Shown: positions 10,788 through 20,712 of the stretch, piece after piece | Position numbering within the stretch: position 1 is the stretch's first letter | Layout: each line of letters opens with the position of its first letter | NCBI GenBank assembly: GCA_004565275.1 | Contig: SDOX01000011.1 | Span: 147,881-211,880, forward strand | Reading direction: 5' to 3' | Length of the DNA: 64,000 nucleotides | DNA from: Nannochloropsis salina CCMP1776 | Lineage: Eukaryota; Sar; Eustigmatophyceae; Eustigmatales; Monodopsidaceae | Program-made: the position numbers and the translations under genes | Notes under the pieces: generated by a model | Told to the model about the DNA's origin: nothing | Databases searched by the model: none | The model's input: the letters and a program-made list of their open reading frames with translations, nothing else

Positions 10788-11552
10788 ATGGCTTATGTGT
10801 CGAAATCGCACGACGAGGCATTGGAAGAATTGGCCATACGACTGGCTAGGGTAGAGGCTAAGATCGTCGGTCCTGGAAACGATCATGTCCTCCACATTCG
10901 TGCCTCGTCTTCTGAGGGAGGGAGCCCGGAAAGGCGAGCGTGCCCCAGGGAACTGTGGCAAAGGGTACTCAAAGCCTCCAAATGCGTCGAGGAATATGCC
11001 CGCAGAATGGGTGAAAAACCAGTTCTAAACGAGCTTCAAACGGAGCTTTTCAATGCGCCACCCTCACTTTCCCGGAGTGCATTCCGAAGAAAGGGCTTCC
11101 CTCCTGCCTCAATAAATCAAGCAGCTGCGCCCTCTGACGGCCCCTCTGTTCCCCCTCCCTCCAGTAATGTGCTGGTGGGAATACCGGAGAAGACCACACT
11201 GGTCCTCGCTAAAGAAGAGGAGACGCGTCGAACGCTGGCGCTATTGTCTGAGATTGACGAGCTGAAAGCCTTTATCTCCGGGCCTTTTTTAGAAGGGGGG
11301 GGGCACAGGGAGGAGGCAGCTTTGTACACGCAACTACAGCGCGTGGAGAGGGACTTCTGGGACGTGGAGGCTGTGGCTGTAGCCCTGGCAAGGGAGATGG
11401 AGGAGGTCTTGACGGTGTACGACGAGGTTGTGGAGCGGCTTTCGGGCAAATGTGTAGAGTGGGAAGGAATACTAGCGGCTCGGTGGAAGGCGAGAAAGAG
11501 TGAATTCAAAGCCAGAAACAGAGGAAAAGACGGGGCCAAGGGCACCTTGTAA
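10788..11552 (+). CDS. dynactin subunit 3 (p24)-like protein
   Basis: A single-exon protein of 254 aa, mostly helical. It lines up by eye with dynactin p24, the shoulder/sidearm subunit of the dynein activator dynactin. The N-terminal helix EELAIRLARVEAKIVGPG matches the family's leucine-rich start ending in a GPG turn. LVLAKEEETRRTLALLSEID matches the LAEEQ...LLEQV segment. The C-terminal ERLSGKCVEWEGILAARW matches the LSKQFVQWDELL motif near the end of animal p24. A Ser/Pro-rich insertion at about residues 85-125 is extra. ATG at 10788 is the first in the frame. The match rests on spaced motifs rather than long identity, so a generic coiled-coil protein is the alternative. Confidence 0.55.
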   Translation: MAYVSKSHDEALEELAIRLARVEAKIVGPGNDHVLHIRASSSEGGSPERRACPRELWQRVLKASKCVEEYARRMGEKPVLNELQTELFNAPPSLSRSAFRRKGFPPASINQAAAPSDGPSVPPPSSNVLVGIPEKTTLVLAKEEETRRTLALLSEIDELKAFISGPFLEGGGHREEAALYTQLQRVERDFWDVEAVAVALAREMEEVLTVYDEVVERLSGKCVEWEGILAARWKARKSEFKARNRGKDGAKGTL

Positions 11553-11935
11553 GCAATTCTTTAAAAAAAGTCACCGGGCAGTCTCGTCGGCAGTGCGTCA
11601 TGTCTTCTTTACTATCAACAAAGAGCGGGCCTCTGCCCGCCCTCGTGCCTTCCCCTCCGCGGCTGAGACCTTGCCCCCGTCTCAGGACCTCCACTGGTAG
11701 CTCTTGAAAGCATGGCCTGGTCAAGCCACCTCATAAGGGTACCTTGCGTTGAAGGTGCCGTCATCATGGAAGGCAGGATCCTGCCGCCCCCCCTCCCTCC
11801 CTCCCTCCCCCCCTCCCTCCAGTCCTCGAAGCTTCACGGGCATGCTGCATATGCATGAAAGAGAAAGCAGGAAACGACAGGTTCGGCACGTCCCGTTGGT
11901 CTCGCTCCCCGTGAACGTTCGAGGGATTACGATCC
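11553..11935. other. convergent 3' spacer with CCCT run
   Basis: Between two convergent stop codons. A (CCCT)n tract lies at about 11788-11820. No gene seen. Confidence 0.6.
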
Positions 11936-13531
11936 TCATCCCCCCTTGGCCCCCTGCTTCTTGGCCTCTTGCTCGATCTCTCCCCTACTTTTCCGTTTCT
12001 GGCCCGGGACAAAGGCACAAATGCCCCCCCCTCCCCCTCCCCCTTCCTGCACTGCCTTCCCTCGCCCAGACTCTGCAAATTCCACAGAATCGGATGGCAA
12101 TTCTCTTCCCCTCCTCCTTTCTCCAACGGTTGCCTTTGCCCCCGATAAGCGCCGTCCTTCCCTTTCTTCCAACCGGTATTCCCACGCGTCCTGCAAAAGT
12201 CCCTCCAAGTCCACATGCTCTCGGAATGCCTCCACCAGGACTCGGACCATCTCCATCCGCTTCGCCTTCTCTTCACCTGGCTTCTGCCCCGCCGCGTGCT
12301 CCGCTTCCATCTCTTCGCGCACTTTTCCCAAAGAGGCAACCTCGGGCAGAAACCCATAAGCCTTGCTCTGGAACTGGAATTTCGCAAAATATCCGCCCAC
12401 TGCCTCCCGACAAGCCGCCAAGGAATAAAACCCCTCCACAGGCAGTCGGTTGAATACCGCGCCGAGCACCTTCACGCCCTGGTGCCGGAAAAAAGTGGCG
12501 TGCAGGTTGAAAGAATCGACCGCATCGCCAACCCCCGACCGGCCCACCAACAGCACAGGGCACGCCCCTAAGGCCCGCGCAATGTCCGCGTTGCTGATGC
12601 CGCAGATGGATCCCACCGCCGGGTAGCCTACGCCGTCCACCAGTACGATTTTTTTCCCTGTCCCCACGGAACGCACGCCCTCACAGGCCTCCCGGAGCAA
12701 GTCTGCGGAGGTGCCCGCATTCCCCTTCAAGAACTCTCGCGTAAAGCCCTTGTAAAAGACAACAGGCCCGATGCCACGGTTGGCGATCCCGACACTGTCG
12801 CACCAAGCCGTGACAAGCTGCGGCGCCTCGCATTGGGTGGCGGGTTTGATGTAGGCAAGATCTCCCGGAGCAAAGCCCAGGCGAAGTAGGGAGCCGAGAA
12901 GCGCCAGGCAGACGCTGGACTTGCCGACTTTGGAACGGTCGCCTGCGATAAAGAGATTGAGGGGTTCGCCGGCGGGGATGGCGTCCACCAGGTAGAAAGA
13001 TCGGGGTGCCGTGGAGGCAGAAAGGAGCTGCGTGGAGGACAGTGAAGGGGTATCCCCTCTACTAAAATCGATGTATCCCACGTCCTCCTCCATGGTGGTT
13101 ACAAAGGCGAGGCACCGCTGGATCATCCAAGCCGCCCCCTTCCTCCCGTTTTCTCCGTTGTTTCCCTGGCCGTGGTTGCCATCCGCCCGGATCCCATCGA
13201 CCAGTCGGCCGTCGCGGTAGAAGTTGAAGCAAGGCAGCATGCTGACATCGGCCTCGAATGCCAAGTCTTCGTGCAGCCCTACGTCCAAAAGCCCTAGGAC
13301 TACCTCCTCACTCGCTGTCACTATCACATCCTGATTTTCTCCTTCCTCCTTTGACGTGATAGATGTGGGCAGGGGAGCAGTTAACGCCGCAGCCGCCTGG
13401 TGAAGGACGAGTTCAACAAGAGCGGAAGAACCTCGAAGCCAACAAGCATGAAATCCCAGTATGGCCTTGGGTTTGGCCGACAAAAATTCCTTTAGCTCTT
13501 CACGAGAGCTCACAGGTAGGATTTCAATCAT
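11936..13531 (-). CDS. thioredoxin-like / BioD-like (AAA_26) P-loop fusion protein
   Basis: A single exon of 531 aa with two recognisable parts. Residues about 1-135 look like a thioredoxin fold: SSREELKEFL, AILGFHACW at the redox-site position, then a cis-Pro strand MLPCFNFYRDGRLVDGI. There is no CxxC, so it should not be a disulfide oxidoreductase. Residues about 190-420 are a dethiobiotin-synthetase-like P-loop domain: FIAGDRSKVGKSSVCLALLG (Walker A), AYIKPATQ, VLVDGVGYPAVGSICGISNA, CPVLLVGRSGVGDAVDSFNL, and GVKVLGAVFNRLP. The same fold occurs in BioD and in the N-terminal domain of some phosphotransacetylases. The C-terminal 110 residues are charged and end in a Gly run and basic tail. 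No organelle signal is obvious. Function unknown; a true biotin-pathway enzyme is unproven. Confidence 0.75.
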   Translation of the reverse strand: MIEILPVSSREELKEFLSAKPKAILGFHACWLRGSSALVELVLHQAAAALTAPLPTSITSKEEGENQDVIVTASEEVVLGLLDVGLHEDLAFEADVSMLPCFNFYRDGRLVDGIRADGNHGQGNNGENGRKGAAWMIQRCLAFVTTMEEDVGYIDFSRGDTPSLSSTQLLSASTAPRSFYLVDAIPAGEPLNLFIAGDRSKVGKSSVCLALLGSLLRLGFAPGDLAYIKPATQCEAPQLVTAWCDSVGIANRGIGPVVFYKGFTREFLKGNAGTSADLLREACEGVRSVGTGKKIVLVDGVGYPAVGSICGISNADIARALGACPVLLVGRSGVGDAVDSFNLHATFFRHQGVKVLGAVFNRLPVEGFYSLAACREAVGGYFAKFQFQSKAYGFLPEVASLGKVREEMEAEHAAGQKPGEEKAKRMEMVRVLVEAFREHVDLEGLLQDAWEYRLEEREGRRLSGAKATVGERRRGRELPSDSVEFAESGRGKAVQEGGGGGGGICAFVPGQKRKSRGEIEQEAKKQGAKGG

Positions 13532-14159
13532 GATTTAGAGAGGTGAGGGCAGAAGAAATAATGGCAAGTAGAGGGCATCACTTCCTGTGAGTGTATACAG
13601 TGCCGCGATTTTCCTGCTCTGGTACCCCCTGGCAGGCCAAAGGCGACCAGATGCGACTCCGGGTGTGTGTTTAGTGGAAAGGACACCTGCGTCATTAATG
13701 GAGTGACAGGAAGCCGCTGTGAAACCATGAAATGGCACCTTGGCACCCCCCCAGGCCGCGCTGGAACAAGTGCATGAGGGTGGGGCGGGCGCTGGGACGT
13801 GCTGTGTGCGGTTTGAGTGCGTGCATCCAACGGCTGGCGAGGCGCAATGGAGGGCGAGGAGGCCACCGCCCTTTAGTCCCTGATAATGGCATGAACGTGG
13901 TGTTTGTTTGGGTGTATGCTGTAAGATTGTTGACGGACGGGCATATTTTGTCGTGCGTTGGGAGTTGGTTGCTTTGAATGACAGAATGATGGACAGGAAT
14001 GTGGTGAATTTTTCTTGAGAGTTACTGCTCACCACGTTTTCTTCAGTCGACCCTCTCCCCCTGTGTACTCTTAAGTTTTCAATTACACTGACATCTCCTT
14101 CACCTTAACGCCACTATCACCTGCTTTATAAAATTTATGGCATACAGTATTCCAGTAGC
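13532..14159. promoter_or_regulatory. divergent promoter region, BioD-like (-) / eL15 (+)
   Basis: 628 bp between divergent genes. A TATAAA box lies at 14127-14132, only 28 bp from the eL15 ATG, implying either a very short leader or a start site further upstream with the box fortuitous. No gene seen. Confidence 0.45.
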
Positions 14160-14777
14160 ATGGGGGCCTACAAATTTTTGGAAGAGCTTTGGCGCAAGAA
14201 GCAGGCAGACCTGCTTCGTTTCCTGCTGCGTGTGCGTGCTTGGGAGTACCGCCAACTGCCTAAAATCTACCGCATGAACCGCCCTACTCGCACAGACAAA
14301 GCCCACCGTCTCGGCTACAAGGCCAAGCAGGGCTTTGTCGTCTACCGTGTAGCTGTACGACGGGGTGGACGCAAACGCCCCAACCCCAAGGGGATTGTGT
14401 ACGGAAAGCCCAAAAACCAGGGGATTAATCAGCTCAAGTGGGTCCGCAATTTGAAGAGTAAGGCAGAGGAGCGGGCAGGCCGCAAGTTAGGCGGACTTCG
14501 CGTGCTGAATTCGTACTGGGTAAATCAAGACGCTACGTACAAGTACTACGAGGTCATTCTGGTGGACCCGCAGCACAAGGCTATCCGCCGGGATGCTCGG
14601 GTCAATTGGATCGTCAACCCCACACACAAGCACCGTGAGCTCCGAGGCCTGACTTCTTCCGGCCGGTCTTCCCGAGGACTACGCAAACGTGGTCATCGCG
14701 CGCACAACATCATCGGTTCCTCCGCCTATGGGTCCTGGAAACGCCGCAATACCATCTCCCTCAAGAGGTACCGTTAA
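14160..14777 (+). CDS. RPL15: 60S ribosomal protein L15 (eL15)
   Basis: A core protein of the eukaryotic large ribosomal subunit. It is 205 aa and intronless in the coding part, against the usual 203-206. It is recognisable throughout: the start [20 protein letters not shown], the segment [79 protein letters not shown] and the C-terminal [11 protein letters not shown]. The start is fixed by the conserved MGAYK. A CCAG sits nine bases before the ATG and could be the acceptor of a 5' UTR intron. Strong codon choice for C/G-ending codons fits a highly expressed gene. Confidence 0.98.
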   Translation: MGAYKFLEELWRKKQADLLRFLLRVRAWEYRQLPKIYRMNRPTRTDKAHRLGYKAKQGFVVYRVAVRRGGRKRPNPKGIVYGKPKNQGINQLKWVRNLKSKAEERAGRKLGGLRVLNSYWVNQDATYKYYEVILVDPQHKAIRRDARVNWIVNPTHKHRELRGLTSSGRSSRGLRKRGHRAHNIIGSSAYGSWKRRNTISLKRYR

Positions 14778-15719
14778 AGCAAGGGGGGAAATCCAGGCGA
14801 TGGTTAAACTGCTGGCATGCGTTTTGCGTTTTTTTCTTTGGTGGTTGGCTGGTGGAGCGCTCTTCCTCGGAATGCGAGCCGCAGGAGGCGAGGCGTCGGG
14901 AAACTTTCCTGCTATGTCGATGGGTGGTTGTTGGGTCGTCGATGGCAAATTGATGCTTGGTTCTGCCTAGTGTCGAAAAGAACGATGGGGAGACGGGAAA
15001 CTACCTACCGCTGAACGCGTGACGGAGAGGGGTGCAAAAGTAAAAAGCGACACGCGTGATCATCTTCTAGATGCTCTTCAACAATTTCTTTGATATTCTT
15101 GCAAGTTAAGGAGAAGCGCCAGGAGAAGGCGCCAGGACCTGCATATCCACTCGGCAAGGGTAATTGGCACAGTAGCAATGTCAGAAATCAAGGGGCATGG
15201 AGAGGGTCAGGCCCGGTGGCGTGTCGCTGCGGATGAAGTATTTGGTTCTTTCGATCAGATGCCTCTGCCCCGTCCCCGCGGCCGTTTTCTTCCCCACCCT
15301 CCGACCACCTCCCTCCTGAGCCCATTTTAACAAAATAGCCCTTCCTCTTTTCCCACATCGCAGCCTCTGGGCTGGGTAATAACGTATTCACTTGGTTTCC
15401 TTCTTGTGATGGCCTGTCCTATCTCTCCCGACACCCACGCACGGCATTTATATACCGTACACCGGGTCCAAATTCGCAACATTACTTGCTTATGTATCCT
15501 TATCTACGTTTCCTCCCGAAAATGCCCATTTTGGTGTCGAAGGTGGTCAAAACCTTCGATTGTACCACGTTGTATTTCCTCCTCTAGTCCGGGAGACTCT
15601 GCTCTCATGCATGCATATTTTATTTAAAAGGCTGTTTGTAATTATCGCGCAGGCTCCGCGGTCTGCTGCGCCCACATCTGCGTAACACCCGCATCAAGGA
15701 CTCTTTAGAGGCCCCGTCC
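14778..15719. other. convergent 3' spacer
   Basis: 942 bp between eL15 (+) and the ammonium transporter (-). No ORF with family resemblance and no repeat worth naming. Confidence 0.55.
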
Positions 15720-17207
15720 TTACATGGAGCCGAGCTCAATGCGGCTGGAGGCATCCAGGTCATCCGCGGGCTTGACCACGTCGTCCTCCTCCTCGTCGTG
15801 GACCATGATCGATTCTTTGTGCTGGGACATGTCCAGGCCCAGTTTCTCGCTTTTCTCCCCCACGCGCAAGGGGTAGATCAGGTTGGTGATCTGGTAGCAG
15901 AGGAAGGACATGCCCATGATGTAAGGGATCAGGCAAACGAGCGCCACCAGGTGGTGCCAGAAGAGGGTGGCGTCGCCGTAGAACAACCCGTCCGCGCCGT
16001 CCGCATTCGCGCTGACGGTGGCAAAGCAGGAGGTCAATACCATCCCCACCGTCCCTCCCAATCCGTGGCAAGGCCAGACGTCCAGGGTGTCGTCGATGTT
16101 CGCCTTTGTGTTGAAGTAATGGGCCACCAAGTTGGAAATGAAAGCACCGATCATGCCCATGCAGGCCGCACCCCCCACGGTCACGAAGCCCGCCCCGGGA
16201 GTGATCACGACCAAGCCGACGACGGCGCCTACGCAGGCGCCCATGGCCGTCGATTTGCTGCCCCGGAGGTGGTCCACGAAGACCCAGGTGAGCATGGCGG
16301 CGGCCGTGGCGGTATTGGTGGTCAGGAAGGCCTGGACGGCAATGGGATCGGCGGCAAGGGCGGACCCAGCATTAAAGCCGAACCAGCCAAACCAGAGAAG
16401 GGCGGTGCCGAGCATGACGAAGGGAATGTTGGCTGGTTGCATCTTACCCACGTTCTTGCGGGGTCCCAAAATGATGGACCCGACCAAGGCCGCATACCCG
16501 GAGGACATGTGCACGACCGTGCCGCCTGCAAAGTCCAGGATACCCGCCTTGGCGAGCAAGCCGTCAGGGTGCCAGGTCATGTGCGCCAGAGGGCAGTAGA
16601 CGAAGAGGGAGAAGAGGACGATGAAGATGATGTAGGAAGTGAAGCGCACGCGCTCGGCAATGGCGCCCGAGATCAGGGCCGGGGTGATGATGGCGAACTT
16701 GAGCTGGAAGAGCGAGTAGAGCGCTAGGGGAATGGTGTTGGAGAAATTCGTGTCAGCAGCCGCGCCGACATTGTTGTAGAAAGGGAACGTGGCAGGGTTC
16801 CCCATGTAGCCCGAGAGCGAATCCCCGAAAGCAAGGGAGAAGCCCACCACCGTCCAGAGCATGGTGATCACGCCCATTGCCACGAAGGACATGAGGAGGG
16901 TGGAGATCACGTTCTTGGCGCGGACCATGCCGCCGTAGAAGAAGGCGAGTCCCGGGGTCATGAGAAGGACCAGGGCGGTGGCGGCCAGCATCCAGGCAAT
17001 ATCTCCGGGCAGAAGCTGGGGCTCTTCTTCGGTGGGCAAGGCTGCGTTGTAGTTGATGATGGATGGGTCGTCGTCGGCCATAATGTAGGCGCCCCCCTTC
17101 TTGGCGTCAAAACAGGTCATGGCAATGGATAGCGCGAGGAGGAGACTGAGCACCGAACCGGTGATGATGCGCTTTTTCACAATTTTGTCGGTGAAATCGA
17201 TACCCAT
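15720..17207 (-). CDS. ammonium transporter (AMT1/AmtB family)
   Basis: A plasma-membrane ammonium transporter of 495 aa with about 11-12 membrane spans. Family motifs are present in order: DIAWMLAATALVLLMTPGLA, FFYGGMVRAKNVISTLLMSF, the ISGAIAERVRF loop, FAGGTVVHMSSGYAALVGS (first pore His region), FGWFGFNAGSALA, TNTATAAAMLTWV and DVWPCHGLGGTVGMVLTS (second pore His). The cytoplasmic tail is short and acidic, rich in Asp/Glu, and could carry regulatory phosphosites. The chosen start (ATG 17207) follows a stop-poor upstream region. ATGs at 17354 and 17309 are in frame and would add 49 or 34 residues, but those lack family resemblance. It opens away from the JmjC gene. Confidence 0.95.
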   Translation of the reverse strand: MGIDFTDKIVKKRIITGSVLSLLLALSIAMTCFDAKKGGAYIMADDDPSIINYNAALPTEEEPQLLPGDIAWMLAATALVLLMTPGLAFFYGGMVRAKNVISTLLMSFVAMGVITMLWTVVGFSLAFGDSLSGYMGNPATFPFYNNVGAAADTNFSNTIPLALYSLFQLKFAIITPALISGAIAERVRFTSYIIFIVLFSLFVYCPLAHMTWHPDGLLAKAGILDFAGGTVVHMSSGYAALVGSIILGPRKNVGKMQPANIPFVMLGTALLWFGWFGFNAGSALAADPIAVQAFLTTNTATAAAMLTWVFVDHLRGSKSTAMGACVGAVVGLVVITPGAGFVTVGGAACMGMIGAFISNLVAHYFNTKANIDDTLDVWPCHGLGGTVGMVLTSCFATVSANADGADGLFYGDATLFWHHLVALVCLIPYIMGMSFLCYQITNLIYPLRVGEKSEKLGLDMSQHKESIMVHDEEEDDVVKPADDLDASSRIELGSM

Positions 17208-18748
17208 GATTCTTTGAGGTGAAGGCTGATGATAGCCTTGTAATACACTAGATCTGTAATGGATGATGGGGTTCAGGGTGAAGTTGAAAGCGTCGAGCGC
17301 GTTAGACATGCCTGTCACTTTGGTACCGACAATATTTACATAGCCTTGTCTCATGCAAGACAAAGGCTTCAGCAGTTGCGAGCACAGTGCGCCTGGATTG
17401 TCATCCTGTGAGGCTCATACGCACAAATCTTAAAAAGATAGGCGGGGATAACGGGGGATGTCGCGAAACATCCATGGCTTGACATGGCCAGTCCTACTGA
17501 GGTCCACTGCAGGAGCGTAGGACAGCACTTTACGCGCTACACGTTGAGTATCACTTTTGCACTCTACATGCATCATGGAGCTCCTTATCTATGAAGAGGC
17601 ACATTTTTGAAGGGATCGGGAGGTAGGAGTGATGAAGAAATGCTGCTTTACAGCATATGATACGCCCGCCTCGTAAATACCTTGCTACTAAACACGAAAG
17701 GGACGCGGGCAACTATGTTAGCGGGTGGGCACATTTCTCAGAGTCACATGGGAACTCCAAGGGTGAAAAAAGGCTTCAATTGGGGCCGTGTAGCGTACAT
17801 TTTCAAGCCTTTGGTCGCGTGATCAAGCCTGAACAATCGAACAAAGCCCGCATACTTCCCAGCATCAGACATACAATCAGCGCCTGTCCAACTGCGCATG
17901 CGCCCCGGGAAGCCCCAGAAATGTGCGCAGTTGGTCCATACCACGCGGGTGGACGGCAAAAAATGAGAAGTGAAAAAGTACAGCAAGATTTGTATATGAC
18001 GAAACCACAAATTACCGTCCATGGAAGCGCTTTAGGTGGTGTTGGTAATCCCCGCGGTCCCCGCCAGAGGGCAACGAGCAGCACTGCAACGGCCCGGCCT
18101 CGACTCTTCTCTATATTTCTTATCGGCCTGGGCTCCAAAAAAGGACACCGGGACGCACCAAGCACGTCCCCACGCCGGCGACGCGACGGAAGCCTTCAGA
18201 CACATGTAAAGCGATGTCTTGATGCGGAAGTCTCCTCGTGTGGATGCGTTGGTGCTGTGTATATTTGTTGGTCGGTAAAATTAAGACGATATCCTGAGTA
18301 TCTTCAGTTTGAAGGATTTGCGGCTGGGGCAAGTCCATCCGCGGTAATGCCGCCTATGATCCTGGAAGGGCTCCACAGTCACTCTCGGGTCAAGATATTC
18401 AAGGCCCTTTTGGGCGTGAGCAGGAAACATGATGGGATACGCAACATCATAAATACTCGTTAGTCATGTCTTTGTTTGTATATGCATGAGGGTTCATGGT
18501 TCTAAGCCTTAGCTATATATCTCACGATTTGTGCCTTTTGGCGCGAAAGCCTGCGTCTGCCGGCTCTGTCCTCCTGTCGGAGCGCGGTCGCTTTTTTTGG
18601 GGGTATGACTTCGCGATGAGTACGTCACAGCACGGCACCATTTTTCAATGGCAGCCCATATGTTCTTGCATGAGAAAATTCTTAATTGGCGCAACCACCG
18701 CGTGTGGCTCTCGTGATGGTATATTCAAATCTTCCTACTTCTTTACAG
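17208..18748. promoter_or_regulatory. divergent intergenic region
   Basis: 1.5 kb between divergent genes, possibly including an unidentified first exon of the JmjC gene, because an acceptor (TTTACAG) lies immediately before the ATG at 18749. A 268-codon open frame at 17657-18463 has no recognisable features. Nitrogen-responsive elements for the transporter may lie here but I cannot identify any. Confidence 0.4.
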
Positions 18749-20246
18749 ATGACTCCCAGGGTCCCAGAGACTGATGGGAACATCCTAACAACTCTGCTTA
18801 TAGGACTTGGCCGAGGAGATGACGATGGTGTAGAGGAGGAGAATGAAGATAAGAGTTCCAAGCCAGGCGACATAGAGACAGCTCCCGCTGCGACTTTCAA
18901 CATCGAATCCTACCGCACACGAGCATCCCAGTACTTTGCGCAGCCCTTATTTCTCACAGGTTCAGAGCCAACCATTGCAAAATGGCCAAAAATTATACAA
19001 GGGGAGGAGCAAACAAGAAAGATTGTAGCCGTTGCCCTTGAGTCGTGTCGTATATGTCATGTGACTCTGCCATCTCTCGTCAAGGAGGGGTCGGGTCACG
19101 AAAAAGCGCGACTGGCGGTTTTGCACGAAAATGACGTCAAGGTACGTGCCATACCTTGCGGGGAAAAGGGAAAGATCGCCATGTTTCTATGCTTTTCTTT
19201 CACTGTCAGCAATGATCAATTTAAAATGCGTGTCAGCTCTCACATAATGCGGCGACGCTTGAGATGTAGGGCTGTAATTTTTGACATAATCTGTCCCACT
19301 TGCAGAGAAATGACTCGCGCCAGTAATAAGCCTCGAGAGTGACGAATTCGTTACTCTCATCCTGAGTCAACCCAATTTCAAAGTGAGCATCTCTTAACGC
19401 GAAGCACTATCACTCGATCCTGTGCAGGTCAAGGATGTCACAGGCCCTGGTAGCATCGACGCCGTCCTCGACCAGGCATGTACGAGCAAACGCCATGCAG
19501 CCCTTGATACTTCCTCTTTGTGGTACGCTTACGGAGGCTTGGACACAAGCGGTATTCGCTGCCAAGCCAAAGCCGGGGCTGGCTTGTCAGCTGATGTGTC
19601 AGGTACAATGAACGGAACTCCTTTTGAAGCCGCTTTCCCCCCGCCTGCATGTCTCGGGCCACCCAAGGACCCGTGTGAATCCCCAAACCAGGGATTTGGC
19701 GAGGAAGGCTCGGAGCACCTCGTCGTTGCAGCCAACGTGTGGGTGGGGAGGAATCTAACAAGCCGGCTTCACGTCGACGCCCTCGACAACCTCTTCTGCG
19801 TCAGCCAAGGTAGCAAAATCGTCCACCTCTATAGTCCCTGGCAGCTGGCCGAACTTGATCCTGAGCCTCCTTCGAAAGGCTTACCCATAGAGTCGCGGTG
19901 GAAGTCCAGACTTTTCCATGGCCCCGCCGAGTGGCCAGTGGGATTACAGGCTACTGCTGTCGCCCACGTCCGGACTGGGGAGTGTCTTTTTATCCCTGCG
20001 GGTTGGTTTCACGAAGTCTTCACGATATCTGCCGAATTCTCGTTAGCTATTAGTTTCTGGTGTAAAAGTCCTACCCCGGAGACTGCAGCCAGAGTTCGTT
20101 TGCGGCCTTCCCTTCTGGCCTTGGCAGGGGCCGCAAGAAATGGCAACGAAACGAGATCAAGAGGAGGCAATGGAGATTTTTACGCTTTCTTGGCAGACCA
20201 GCAGCAACGCAAGCGAGTCAAGGGTCAGGAGAAATGTATGGCATGA
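18749..20246 (+). CDS. JmjC/cupin-type 2-oxoglutarate oxygenase
   Basis: A predicted Fe(II)/2-oxoglutarate-dependent hydroxylase of the small-JmjC (cupin_8; TYW5/JMJD7/HSPBAP1-like) group. Two exons, 18749..19141 and 19428..20246, joined in phase 0 (GTACGT donor, GTGCAG acceptor), give at least 403 aa. The iron site is visible as SRLHVDALDNLFCVSQGSK (HxD) and, about 80 residues later, LFIPAGWFHEVF with the distal His. VHLYSPWQ between them is the usual strand. The segment before the catalytic core (residues 1-130) contains a P-rich start and an FFNIES-like strand. The ATG follows directly after an intron-like acceptor, so an upstream coding exon may be missing. Substrate (tRNA base or protein side chain) cannot be told. 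Confidence 0.75.
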
Positions 20247-20712
20247 TAAATGAGGTTAAGTTTTTCAGATAATACGAAATATAGGAGCGAATTGGAAAAG
20301 AACAGAATTTATGTCCAAACCCGCTTACTCACGTTGAAGCCGAAAGCAAATTTACCACGCCGCATGGGTCGCCTTTGAACACAAGTTTCTCGTGACATAC
20401 ACATCGGGCTCAACAAATCGAGCCTGCACGTCCCTTTTCCACTCATTATTGTGAACGACACAAGTGACTAAAGCCAAACTTGCGGACGGCCCATATGTGC
20501 CCTGCGGAGTACTCTGTCGGCCTCTTGCTCCCTCCCCTCCTGGCTGCAATCTTCCACTTGAAGGACCGTCCTTGCACTCACCCGCATTTTTAACCCCACA
20601 GAGGTGCCTACCATATACTGATTCGGTGGTTGTACGTGTGTATTAATCAAGATACTGTCATTTCACCGCCTGGCGTGCAAGATTCCAGGCGTCCTGGTGA
20701 CCACGGAGTGAC
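20247..20712. promoter_or_regulatory. intergenic region before the photodecarboxylase gene
   Basis: 466 bp between co-directional genes, probably a 3' UTR plus promoter. Nothing else seen. Confidence 0.45.

Noticed and set aside
11936-13531. Straight annotation as dethiobiotin synthetase
   Set aside because: The P-loop domain is related, but the Trx-like fusion and long tail make a biotin role unproven.
17657-18463. 268-codon plus-strand open frame
   Set aside because: No family resemblance and no coding-like composition; it lies in a divergent promoter region.
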